The notes beneath the pieces are model-generated. The model had not been told where the DNA came from and ran no database searches. It saw only the letters and a program-made list of their open reading frames with translations. From an uncultured Robiginitomaculum sp. (GTDB taxonomy: Bacteria > Pseudomonadota > Alphaproteobacteria > Caulobacterales > Maricaulaceae), in NCBI GenBank assembly GCA_938003555.1, contig CALKXN010000182.1, positions 1 to 8,828 of the forward strand: a stretch of DNA of 8,828 nt, in the 5' to 3' direction. A program made the translations under genes and the position numbers. Positions within the stretch are counted from its first letter, which is position 1. Every line of letters starts with the position of its first letter. Positions 1-6,287 of this stretch are shown one piece after another.

Positions 1-1
1 T

Positions 2-178
2 GGCAAGGCCAAGTAATGTGCGCGGCAGACGAAGCTGTTGCAGGATAAGGACATGGGCTTCTTCGCCTTGACCGAAGAGCGCTTTGATCGCGGCCATCGG
101 TGCAATGTTGGCGCTGCCGATAAACAGTGAGGCGAGGGCGATAAGAATAGTCGCGATAATGAGGAGCAAGAGTTTCAC
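2..178 (-). CDS. btuC: BtuC/FecCD-type ABC transporter permease, N-terminal part (runs off left edge)
   Basis: Only the first 59 codons are in the window. The product would be an inner-membrane permease of the BtuC/FecCD family that passes the corrinoid delivered by the binding protein into the cytoplasm. The visible part starts VKLLLLIIATILIALASLF, a strongly hydrophobic first membrane segment. It ends in LQQLRLPRTLLGLA, which matches the family's conserved RLPR stretch before the second helix. The chosen start is GTG at 178-176, which overlaps the stop of the upstream gene as GTGA (4 nt). No strong SD is visible (only GGCGG upstream), so translational coupling is likely. This is the third gene of the riboswitch-headed operon. 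An ATPase gene (btuD) would be expected further left, outside the window. Specificity for B12 is inferred from the riboswitch and neighbours, since the fragment alone would fit any FecCD permease. Confidence 0.85.
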   Translation of the reverse strand, partial: MKLLLLIIATILIALASLFIGSANIAPMAAIKALFGQGEEAHVLILQQLRLPRTLLGLA

Positions 179-978
179 TGTGCGGCCCGCCACTCAGACA
201 AAGCCGTGTCCGCGATTTGTATCGCGTCATAAAATTGCGGCGCCATGCAGGAGAGATATTTTCCCGGGATTTCAACCGATGGCGTGGTGGCCAGCAATCG
301 CCGATGCACACCTCCCGTCATCATTTTGGCCTGCGCGGACTCAAACCCATCAGACATATATGACGTGATGATGAAGTCGGGCTTTAAGATGGCAAGTTCT
401 TCGGCGTCTGGGGTGAACCACCCTGTTCGCGAGCTATGGCTCGTCCATATATTTTCCCCGCCAATACGGGTGATCAGCGCGTCAATATAAGTCTCGCTGC
501 CCGCGCTTCCCCCGCTCCGCGTAAGGTATAATATTTTGGGTTTTGGATCGGGATAGTGTTTTTGACTGCCGGCCCAAAAGACTTCACCGAATTTTGCGTA
601 ATTTTCCTGCAGCATTTCTTCATCTTCGCCCCACTCCAAACGCAGCGTCTGAATGCCCGTTGCCTCTAACACGGCTTGCGTTTTATATCCCTCGCCGGGG
701 CCAAACAAAACCACATCAGGGGCAAGCGCGATTAAGCGCTCAGCATCATCCCACGCTTGGGGCAGCCTCTTTTGTGTATCGCTAGCCAGTGATAACGGTC
801 CGCGCGATTGCCAAGACAGGGCCATGATTTGATCGGGGGCAATCGCAAGCAGATACGCATCCCCGCAAAGCGAGGTGCTTGCAAATGTCTGCGGCTTATC
901 TTGTGCCCACAGATTTGGGGCCGCTATGCTAGAAGTCAGCAGCCAAGCCAAGATAAATGCCGCGACCTTGCGATGCAT
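175..978 (-). CDS. btuF: Periplasmic cobalamin-binding protein (BtuF-like, ABC transporter substrate-binding)
   Basis: This is a 267-residue periplasmic binding protein of the BtuF/FhuD family that would collect cobalamin from the TonB receptor and deliver it to the BtuC-type permease. Residues 1-25 form a signal peptide: MHRK, then the hydrophobic core VAAFILAWLLTSSIAA, with probable cleavage after LWA. The N-lobe shows the family pattern of CGDAYLLAIAPDQIMALS (38-55) followed by LIALAPDVVLFG (82-93). The C-lobe shows FTPDAEELAILKPDFIITSY (188-207). Two cysteines (38 and 244) could pair, but this is untested. The frame is open upstream to 1077, but the ATG at 978 is preferred because it begins the signal peptide and has a perfect AGGAGG SD nine bases upstream. 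It overlaps the end of the receptor gene by 50 nt in another frame and the permease start by 4 nt. The family is clear; the B12 substrate follows from the riboswitch. Confidence 0.88.
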   Translation of the reverse strand: MHRKVAAFILAWLLTSSIAAPNLWAQDKPQTFASTSLCGDAYLLAIAPDQIMALSWQSRGPLSLASDTQKRLPQAWDDAERLIALAPDVVLFGPGEGYKTQAVLEATGIQTLRLEWGEDEEMLQENYAKFGEVFWAGSQKHYPDPKPKILYLTRSGGSAGSETYIDALITRIGGENIWTSHSSRTGWFTPDAEELAILKPDFIITSYMSDGFESAQAKMMTGGVHRRLLATTPSVEIPGKYLSCMAPQFYDAIQIADTALSEWRAAQ

Positions 979-2848
979 ATCCAAAGACCTCCTGATATTG
1001 CTCGTCGAGCAAATTCTCACCGCGCACATTAACGACCCAGTTCTTATCCAGTCTATAGCGCGCATTCGCGCCGACAAGAGTGAATGCGTCCAGCGTGACT
1101 GTGCTAAACGTCCCGAAATTTGTGTCTAGCTGCTCGCCTGTATGGTCAGTGGAAAGGCTCAAGGACAGATCATTGATGGGAGTCCAAACCGCGCTCGCGC
1201 TGGCGAGAAACTCAGGGCGGCGAATTTCTGTCACGCCGTTTTCCTCGGCCTGAAGAAATGTGGCTGAGCCGCGCAGGCTTAGCGTTTCGTCTGCTGACCA
1301 GCGCCCTTCAAGTTCAACGCCTTCGCGGCTGCTGTCTGTGTCGCGGTTGCGCGGTAGAAACGGGAAGCCAGAGAAGTCGGTGAAGATTTCATCTTCGAGC
1401 TCGGATTTAAAATAATCAATGCTGATGGATGCGTTGGTAAAGCTTTGCTCATATCCAATATTAAATCCGATAGAGCTTTCAGGTGTTAAGTCGGGATTTC
1501 CGACAAAATTTGTTTCAGGAAAAAAGCCAAATAATTCGATCAGAGACGGATTTTTCACGCCTTCGCCGATTGAGGCGCGCAGGCGTCCGTCCCATGCAAA
1601 ATTATATCCCGCGCCGATACGCCACGTCGTGGCATCCTCAAAACGGTCATTAAAGTCTTGGCGCGCAGAGGCGCTAAACTGCCATGTCTCGTCATTAAAT
1701 GTGTAGTCGGCAGCTAATGCAGAATTACCGTTTTCAGGGTTGATCGGCGTGCCTGCAAAACTCGGCGTAATGGAATATTGCTCTTGCTCGATTTCCGCCA
1801 GAAGCGTCAGCACGCCGTCCTGGCCGACCTCGCGTTTTGCCGCCCAATTTATTTGCTCGCGCGAGCCGACGGAGACATTGCCAAAATCTCCATTGGTTTC
1901 AGTCGTGGTTTCGCTGGCGCTGGCCGTGATAAGGTTGTCAAATCCGGCAAGGTCAAAGCGAGCGTCGAGGCGGCCCTTATAGGTGTCGCGCTCGCTCTTG
2001 CTATCTGTGTTGTTCAGCAGGCCGTCAAAATCGCTATCGCTGTCAAATTCATTTTCTAAACGGGAATATCCAAATTTTCCTGAGACTGTGACCTCACCCA
2101 GATAGACACGATTCAATCCGATATTAAGACTTTTGCTTTGCGACCCGTCATCTTCGCCGCCTTGACCGGAAATGTCATAGCCTTCGGTGGTAAAGGCATT
2201 GCCGTTAATCGACAACGCTGCGATTTTAAACGGAATGACCGCAGAGATCTGGCCCTCAAATGTCTCGAAACTCCCGCCTTCAACTGAGGCTGTAAATTTT
2301 TGGTCTATTGCGCCTGCGCGCGTAATTATATTGATTACGCCTGCAATAGCGTCTGAGCCGTAAAGCGCCGATTGCTCGCCGCGTAGCACTTCGATTTTGA
2401 CAATATCTTCGGCGCGAAGGCCGGAGAAATCAAACTCGCCGCTACTGGGATTAGAGACTTCGACACCGTCAATAATAACGAGGGTGTGGCTGGCTTCTGA
2501 TCCGCGAAGGCGAATTTGTGTCAGCCCGCCGGCGGGGCCGGATTGATTAACTGAAACTCCGGGGAGCGTGCGTAAAAGATCAGTGACATATGAATTGCCG
2601 CGCGCCTGGACAAGATCGCGTCCAATGACAGAAACTGCGCTGGTGAGCTCATCTGATTTAGCGTTGCCGATACGCTGCCCAATTGCGATGACGTCATAAT
2701 CCCGCCCACACATTTCGGACACAGCGATATCTCCATCGCCAATTGGAATGCTTGCTATGATACAATTAGGAGGAACATCGTAAGATTGTCCGAATGCCGG
2801 AACAGAAAGTGCGGCCACAGATGCAGCCAGTAATAAGTAACGTGTCAT
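929..2848 (-). CDS. btuB: TonB-dependent outer-membrane cobalamin receptor (BtuB-like)
   Basis: This 639-residue outer-membrane gated barrel (E. coli BtuB is 614) would take up cobalamin using TonB energy. A signal peptide covers residues 1-20 (MTRYLLLAASVAALSVPAFG). A TonB-box-like stretch DVIAIGQRI follows at 52-60. The plug domain spans about 68-178, with VTDLLRTLPGVSV, IRLRGSEASHTLVIIDGVEV and IEVLRGEQSALYGSDAIAGV. The rest is a 22-strand-type barrel, with NPDLTPESSIGFNIGYE at 451-467 and the final strand IYLGLAADF ending in the C-terminal Phe needed for outer-membrane assembly. An Asp-rich DxDxDG loop (271-276) could bind calcium, as loops of BtuB do. Two cysteines (29 and 47) precede the TonB box. 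The ATG at 2848 has a good SD (AAAGGAG, five bases away) that can be masked by a hairpin. It is the first gene of the operon and lies directly downstream of a cobalamin riboswitch, which favours BtuB over a siderophore receptor. Confidence 0.93.
   Translation of the reverse strand: MTRYLLLAASVAALSVPAFGQSYDVPPNCIIASIPIGDGDIAVSEMCGRDYDVIAIGQRIGNAKSDELTSAVSVIGRDLVQARGNSYVTDLLRTLPGVSVNQSGPAGGLTQIRLRGSEASHTLVIIDGVEVSNPSSGEFDFSGLRAEDIVKIEVLRGEQSALYGSDAIAGVINIITRAGAIDQKFTASVEGGSFETFEGQISAVIPFKIAALSINGNAFTTEGYDISGQGGEDDGSQSKSLNIGLNRVYLGEVTVSGKFGYSRLENEFDSDSDFDGLLNNTDSKSERDTYKGRLDARFDLAGFDNLITASASETTTETNGDFGNVSVGSREQINWAAKREVGQDGVLTLLAEIEQEQYSITPSFAGTPINPENGNSALAADYTFNDETWQFSASARQDFNDRFEDATTWRIGAGYNFAWDGRLRASIGEGVKNPSLIELFGFFPETNFVGNPDLTPESSIGFNIGYEQSFTNASISIDYFKSELEDEIFTDFSGFPFLPRNRDTDSSREGVELEGRWSADETLSLRGSATFLQAEENGVTEIRRPEFLASASAVWTPINDLSLSLSTDHTGEQLDTNFGTFSTVTLDAFTLVGANARYRLDKNWVVNVRGENLLDEQYQEVFGYASQGRGIYLGLAADF
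988..993 (-). promoter_or_regulatory. Ribosome binding site of btuF, embedded in btuB codons
   Basis: On the minus strand AGGAGG lies nine bases before the ATG at 978. It is a perfect SD core and settles the btuF start against the longer open frame that reaches 1077. The same bases encode Gln-Glu-Val (residues 619-621) of the receptor's last conserved segment, so the site is constrained in two ways. Confidence 0.8.
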
Positions 2849-2907
2849 AACGACTCCTTTGCGCGCAGCATTTGGCCACGCGGGGATTAAAATAAAGGTG
2901 TCGTCAT
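2846..2907 (-). promoter_or_regulatory. Predicted SD-sequestering hairpin (riboswitch expression platform)
   Basis: In the btuB leader RNA, ATGACGACACCTTT (2907 down to 2894) can pair with AAAGGAGTCGTTAT (2860 down to 2847). Of 14 positions, 12 are Watson-Crick, one is G-U and one is an A-A mismatch. The 3' arm contains the entire SD and the first two bases of the btuB start codon. The 33-nt loop contains a second small stem (CGCG with CGCG). No run of T follows, so this is not an intrinsic terminator. It would block ribosome access, as expected for a translational OFF platform. The pairing is read by eye; energies were not computed. Confidence 0.7.
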
Positions 2908-2974
2908 TGGTCAGAGCTTTGCCCTGTGATCCATGCGCCTCGGTGCATCCCGCCCAAGCCGCGCTGGCGACGTC

Positions 2975-3141
2975 ATTGGCCGGTCTTCTGACTCTCGGCT
3001 CAAATGGATATCTGCGCCTTCCCGAAACACGTTCAGTGGCATGTGCAGACGGCCTTGCCGATTACAGCTGCGGGAGCAGTCCCGGATTAGGCAAATGCCG
3101 CACCGGATTCCCGATTAAGCTTGTTTTATCAAGCACCAATA
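2975..3141 (-). promoter_or_regulatory. Cobalamin (adenosylcobalamin-type) riboswitch aptamer
   Basis: The minus-strand leader of btuB carries the conserved elements of the cobalamin riboswitch in the right order. GGGAATCCGGTG lies at 3112-3101, GGGACTGCTCCCGCAGCTGTA at 3083-3063 and the core GCCACTG at 3040-3034. The B12 box AGTCAGAAGACCGGCC lies at 2993-2978 (family form close to AGTCAGGAGACCTGCC). A short P1 closes the aptamer: ATTGG (3140-3136) with CCAAT (2979-2975), plus a T-G pair. The family represses B12 transport and synthesis genes when cobalamin is plentiful. Here it heads the receptor-binding protein-permease operon. About 125 nt separate it from the start codon, and they hold a sequester hairpin. 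Confidence 0.93.
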
Positions 3142-3163
3142 GGCGCTCCTTAACCACGCAAGA

Positions 3164-3192
3164 GGATTGGCGCAAGTCTGATAAGCGGTCAA
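3164..3192 (-). promoter_or_regulatory. Weak candidate promoter for the btuB leader
   Basis: On the minus strand TTGACC (3192-3187) matches a -35 box well. At a 17-base spacing it faces CAATCC (3169-3164), a poor -10 box. The position, just after the protease terminator and before the riboswitch, is where the operon promoter should be. The -10 match is too weak to be sure. Confidence 0.25.
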
Positions 3193-3194
3193 AG

Positions 3195-3225
3195 AAAAAA
3201 CCCTCCGGCTATTGCCGAAGGGTTT
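3195..3225 (-). terminator. Rho-independent terminator after the serralysin gene
   Basis: On the minus strand AAACCCTTCGGC pairs with GCCGGAGGGTTT around a four-base AATA loop. The 12-pair stem includes one G-T wobble and is followed by a run of six T (3200-3195, partly within the stem). It begins 24 nt after the protease stop codon and separates that gene from the B12 operon leader. Confidence 0.9.
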
Positions 3226-3249
3226 GTAATTTAGCGGTGAGGCGGGTGT

Positions 3250-6009
3250 TTAGACCATGCCGCCATCATTAATCATGATGTCATCAGAGACGGCATCCAA
3301 AGTTGTGTTCAAGATCAGCATTGTATCGCCGTCCACAAAGAAGCGAACATGCGCGCCGAACTGGTTCATATTCGCCAGGGCGTCTTCCACTGTGTCAAAG
3401 CCGTAGCTTGAGAAATCCAGCACATCGACATCATCTTGGAAGTCGGCGACATATACGAAATCATCCCCTGCGCCAAAGACGAATGTATCAGAGCCCGCGC
3501 CGCCAAAGAATTTATCAATGCCTGCGCCGCCATCAAGCGTGTCGTTACCATTTGCGCCAAACAGCCAATTGTTCAGGCTGTCACCAGTAAAGGTATCGTC
3601 ATGATTTGATCCAAACAGACGTTCAACATTTGTCAGCACATCGCCTGCGGCGTCGCCGCCAGATGCTGTGCCTGTCTCAAGGTTGACCGTCACGGCTTCT
3701 CTGGAGCCCACATAGCGCATCATGTCGTCGCCTGTGCCGCCATCAACAGTATCGGCGCCTGCGCCGCCCGTGATGAAGTCATTCCCTGCGCCGCCAAAGA
3801 TTGTGTCATCGCCGCTAAAGCCGGACAGAATGTCAAAGCCAACATCGCCGTAAAAGACATTGTCGCCGGCATCGCCTGTAATGGTGTCGGCAAAACGCGT
3901 TCCGCGAATATCTTCGATGCTGATGAATGTATCGCCTGTCGCGTGACCACTTGTAACGCTATCTGTTAGCATGTTGATTACAACGCGGTTGGTTGACGTT
4001 TCATAGGAAACCATATCTTGGCCAGCCCCTCCGTCAAGAACGTCACTGCCTCCGCCGCCTTGCAGGATGTCATTACCAAGGCCGCCAGTCAGTGTATCAT
4101 TTCCAGCAAGGCCGTTAATGATATCGTCACCGTCGGTTCCCATTAAAATATCATTATTAGGTGTTCCGTTGATGGAGTCATCAGGCTCTTCAGCGCCAAG
4201 CGCGAAGTCTTGATTGCCGATACGGATAAATTCGATATTACGTAATATATCCGTTCCGTCCGTGCCTGTATTGGCCGTTACCGTGAACGTGCCATCAGCA
4301 TTTTCAACAATTGTGAGGTTCGTAAAGGCTGCGACGTTGTAAACCGCGTAATCAATTCCGTCTCCGCCATCTAAAATGTCGTTTCCGGCATTACCTGTTA
4401 GGACATTGCTGACGGCGTTACCTGTGATTGTGTCCGTACCTGATCCGCCAATCGCATTCTCAATGACTGTGCCGCGGGAAACAGAAATAACATTCTGTAA
4501 TGCGTCATCGACATTAGATGTGTTGGTATTATCGCCAACGGAAGAGAATGTTTCTTCAATAAGGCTAATAGTTTGGTTTGAAATATATCCCGAGAAGTCC
4601 AGAGTATCTTCGCCCGCTGTATCCCAGATTGAGAAGGACGGTAGACGAATGCCTTGGTCCATCCAGGCTTGAGAGTCGTAAATACTTCCGGCTTCTGTCG
4701 AGTTAAATCCGTATACACTGTCTCCATTGCGTGTTGTTGTGTTCGCGCCGTACAGATTTTGGATCGCAATAATATCCGCGACCTGCGTGCCAAGAACCAG
4801 GCGCGCTGTACCGAAGCCAGACTCACTTTGGTCAAAATAGGACATGACTGTGGTTGCCCAGCTATCATTTGTGTAGATATTGTTGAAATTAAAGACAGCA
4901 GAACCGTTATAAGGGCCACCATGACCAAGACCTAGGGCATGACCAATTTCATGGATATAGGTCTGATAGGAATAGCTGTTGATGTCTGTGCCATATGTGT
5001 CAATCCAATCTGATTGAGAGACATTAATGCGAACAGACCCTATTGTGCCAACGCCCGCTGTTGTGGTTGCCGCATATGCGCCATCATCGCCATCTTCGAA
5101 ACGCAGATCTGCGCCCGCTGCCGTTGTCACTTCAACAAAGTTCAAATTGGCAACATCTGCCCAGGCTTGCATGGCGGCTATCGCCAGCGCTTGAGTCGCG
5201 GCGGGAAGGTCATCAATATGGTATGTGATCGTCGTGCCATTGCTGGCGTTGCCGTCGCCGTCATCATGGGTGCGTTGCGTCCACGAACCTTCAGTTAAGA
5301 AGTCTGCAATTTCGTCATATGTAAACTCTGTTAATGGGGCAACCTCTTGGGCTGTTACGGTGTACTCTCCGAGTGCGGGTTGCTCGCCGTTTTCATTTTC
5401 CCAGTGCGAAACGTCGATGTAGTACACGCCCGTATAATCCGCCGAGAATGAAATTTCTGAATTTCGATTGCCATTGGCATCATCATTTGACGCAAGAAAA
5501 TTGCCGTTTTGATCTCTGATGCTGACCAGAGGGTCTTCGAGAGGCATTGCGCCTGTTCCATCAACATTGATCTGGTAGCGTTGTCCTTCGACAACCTCAA
5601 TGCGGATCCAATCATTGTCGAAATCAACCTCGAGCTGGCCAACATAAGGTGTGTCAATCGTTACAACAGCTGTTGTTGTCGCGTCTTCAGGCACATCGCC
5701 TTCCATAAAGACCGAAGGCGTTCCGCCTGCATTGTCATGTCCGCCATCGGCAAGCGAGACGCCGTCCGGGCCGTGGTAATGCGGGTAAATATCAAAATGA
5801 CCGTCACCGTCATGAGCGTGGTCATGGCCTTCAACGTGCTTTTCGCATGCGCACATGAAATCTAAATTGATATCAAAATCTATCAGGGCGATGTCAGGTG
5901 TCTCTATGGGTGAAAACATATAGTTCATAAAATTATGAAACCCAAACAGGCTGGTTGTGGAACTCGCCCCAAAAAAATCCTCATGAACCGGATCGAATGA
6001 CTTGAACAT
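3250..6009 (-). CDS. Secreted serralysin-type metalloprotease (M10B) with PPC domain and RTX repeats
   Basis: This 919-residue zinc endopeptidase is probably exported by a type I system, because it has RTX repeats and no N-terminal signal peptide. The order is an N-terminal leader with two Cys (53 and 55) and a His-rich stretch (58-91), a PPC domain (about 109-220) and a metzincin catalytic domain (about 233-424). Four RTX blocks (about 521-845) and a C-terminal tail of serralysin C-terminal type follow. Zinc ligands are in HEIGHALGLGH (353-363: H353, H357, H363, with catalytic E354), and the Met-turn is VMSYFDQ (M389, Y391). The frame opens at 6057, but the ATG at 6009 is preferred because AAAGGGA lies six bases upstream. 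The gene is monocistronic, with its own terminator and a divergent neighbour. Secretion ABC/MFP genes are not in the window. The family is certain; the substrate is unknown (nutrition, matrix turnover or predation are possible). Confidence 0.93.
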   Translation of the reverse strand: MFKSFDPVHEDFFGASSTTSLFGFHNFMNYMFSPIETPDIALIDFDINLDFMCACEKHVEGHDHAHDGDGHFDIYPHYHGPDGVSLADGGHDNAGGTPSVFMEGDVPEDATTTAVVTIDTPYVGQLEVDFDNDWIRIEVVEGQRYQINVDGTGAMPLEDPLVSIRDQNGNFLASNDDANGNRNSEISFSADYTGVYYIDVSHWENENGEQPALGEYTVTAQEVAPLTEFTYDEIADFLTEGSWTQRTHDDGDGNASNGTTITYHIDDLPAATQALAIAAMQAWADVANLNFVEVTTAAGADLRFEDGDDGAYAATTTAGVGTIGSVRINVSQSDWIDTYGTDINSYSYQTYIHEIGHALGLGHGGPYNGSAVFNFNNIYTNDSWATTVMSYFDQSESGFGTARLVLGTQVADIIAIQNLYGANTTTRNGDSVYGFNSTEAGSIYDSQAWMDQGIRLPSFSIWDTAGEDTLDFSGYISNQTISLIEETFSSVGDNTNTSNVDDALQNVISVSRGTVIENAIGGSGTDTITGNAVSNVLTGNAGNDILDGGDGIDYAVYNVAAFTNLTIVENADGTFTVTANTGTDGTDILRNIEFIRIGNQDFALGAEEPDDSINGTPNNDILMGTDGDDIINGLAGNDTLTGGLGNDILQGGGGSDVLDGGAGQDMVSYETSTNRVVINMLTDSVTSGHATGDTFISIEDIRGTRFADTITGDAGDNVFYGDVGFDILSGFSGDDTIFGGAGNDFITGGAGADTVDGGTGDDMMRYVGSREAVTVNLETGTASGGDAAGDVLTNVERLFGSNHDDTFTGDSLNNWLFGANGNDTLDGGAGIDKFFGGAGSDTFVFGAGDDFVYVADFQDDVDVLDFSSYGFDTVEDALANMNQFGAHVRFFVDGDTMLILNTTLDAVSDDIMINDGGMV
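3475..4449 (-). repeat. RTX nonapeptide repeat region (four blocks) inside the protease gene
   Basis: Glycine/aspartate nonapeptides of the GGxGxDxUx type occur in four blocks at protein residues about 521-557, 615-669, 703-766 and 800-845. Examples are GNAGNDILDGGDGIDY, GGLGNDILQGGGGSDVLDGG and FGGAGNDFITGGAGADT. Blocks are separated by beta-rich spacers, of which the second and third share a VxxNxxT...GDxxxxIE pattern. These repeats bind calcium in RTX proteins and fold the protein after export. The DNA repeats are degenerate and protein-driven. Confidence 0.85.
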
Positions 6010-6031
6010 AGATTTCCCTTTATCGTTATAC

Positions 6032-6047
6032 CCCGCATGCATACGGG
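6032..6047. promoter_or_regulatory. Imperfect 16-bp palindrome upstream of the protease start
   Basis: CCCGCATG is followed directly by CATACGGG; the halves are inverted repeats with one mismatch. The centre lies 30 bases before the protease ATG, so it is either a dimer-type operator over the promoter/leader or a small hairpin in the 5' UTR. No regulator could be assigned. Confidence 0.35.
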
Positions 6048-6060
6048 AATTAATCATAAC

Positions 6061-6075
6061 TCAATAGAAAATTGA
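6061..6075. repeat. Small inverted repeat TCAAT-N5-ATTGA
   Basis: Perfect five-base arms flank five bases (AGAAA) in the AT-rich part of the divergent intergenic region. It could be an operator half-site pair, but arms this short also arise by chance. Confidence 0.2.
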
Positions 6076-6120
6076 GCTAATTTGCAACTTTGATAACACC
6101 TTTACAGCCAGAGCGCTAGT

Positions 6121-6140
6121 GAGATGCATGGTCACATCTC
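6121..6140. repeat. Inverted repeat GAGATG-N8-CATCTC
   Basis: Perfect six-base arms flank an eight-base spacer near the middle of the divergent intergenic region. It could be a binding site shared by both promoters. The evidence is only the symmetry and the location. Confidence 0.25.
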
Positions 6141-6203
6141 GGTGAGGTTAACATAGTGTGGTGTGAAGGCGTAGTGAACAAACCCTCACAATTTAGAGAG
6201 TGA

Positions 6204-6232
6204 TTGGGCCTATTTTTGCCACAATTTTATAG
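6204..6232 (+). promoter_or_regulatory. Weak candidate promoter for the nucleotidyltransferase-like gene
   Basis: TTGGGC (6204-6209) and TTATAG (6227-6232) are separated by 17 bases and lie about 55 bases before the ATG at 6288. Both boxes are partial matches. TTGCGC (6237-6242) with TTAATA (6261-6266) is an alternative at 18 bases. Confidence 0.25.
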
Positions 6233-6287
6233 GGCGTTGCGCGCGATAAGTCGGAAAACCTTAATATATGTGAGTTAAGAAGCCTGC

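Larger units (their letters stand above)
6010..6287. other. Divergent intergenic region between protease and nucleotidyltransferase-like gene
   Basis: This 278-bp non-coding stretch is AT-rich and lies between two divergently transcribed genes, so it should hold both promoters. No convincing protease promoter could be picked. It contains three small inverted repeats (6032-6047, 6061-6075 and 6121-6140), listed separately. No RNA gene or short coding frame with a good SD was seen. Confidence 0.6.

Noticed and set aside
979..1077. Longer open frame for the binding protein starting at 1077
   Set aside because: The extra 33 residues are basic and Cys-containing, bury the signal peptide internally and are simply the receptor's coding sequence in another frame. 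The ATG at 978 has a perfect SD.
929..2848. Siderophore (iron) receptor instead of a B12 receptor
   Set aside because: The TonB-dependent family alone would allow it, but the gene is directly under a full cobalamin riboswitch and followed by BtuF/BtuC-type genes.
2859..3272. Plus-strand 137-codon open frame over the btuB leader
   Set aside because: It lies antisense to the riboswitch, sequester stem and terminator, which explain the sequence. No SD or protein-like composition was seen.
3475..4449. CRISPR-like or tandem DNA repeat array
   Set aside because: The periodicity is 27 nt and degenerate, in frame with RTX nonapeptides; there are no identical repeats with unique spacers.
4398..4928. 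Minus-strand 176-codon open frame inside the protease gene
   Set aside because: It is in another frame of the strongly supported protease gene, lacks recognisable domains and reads as low-quality composition.
5509..5865. Plus-strand frame opposite the protease N-terminus with Cys-rich sequence
   Set aside because: It is a shadow of the protease codons; the Cys and Val content comes from complementing Asp/His codons.
6010..6057. Upstream ATG at 6057 as the protease start
   Set aside because: The 16 extra codons cover the palindrome and the SD (AAAGGGA) of the ATG at 6009, which has the better ribosome site.
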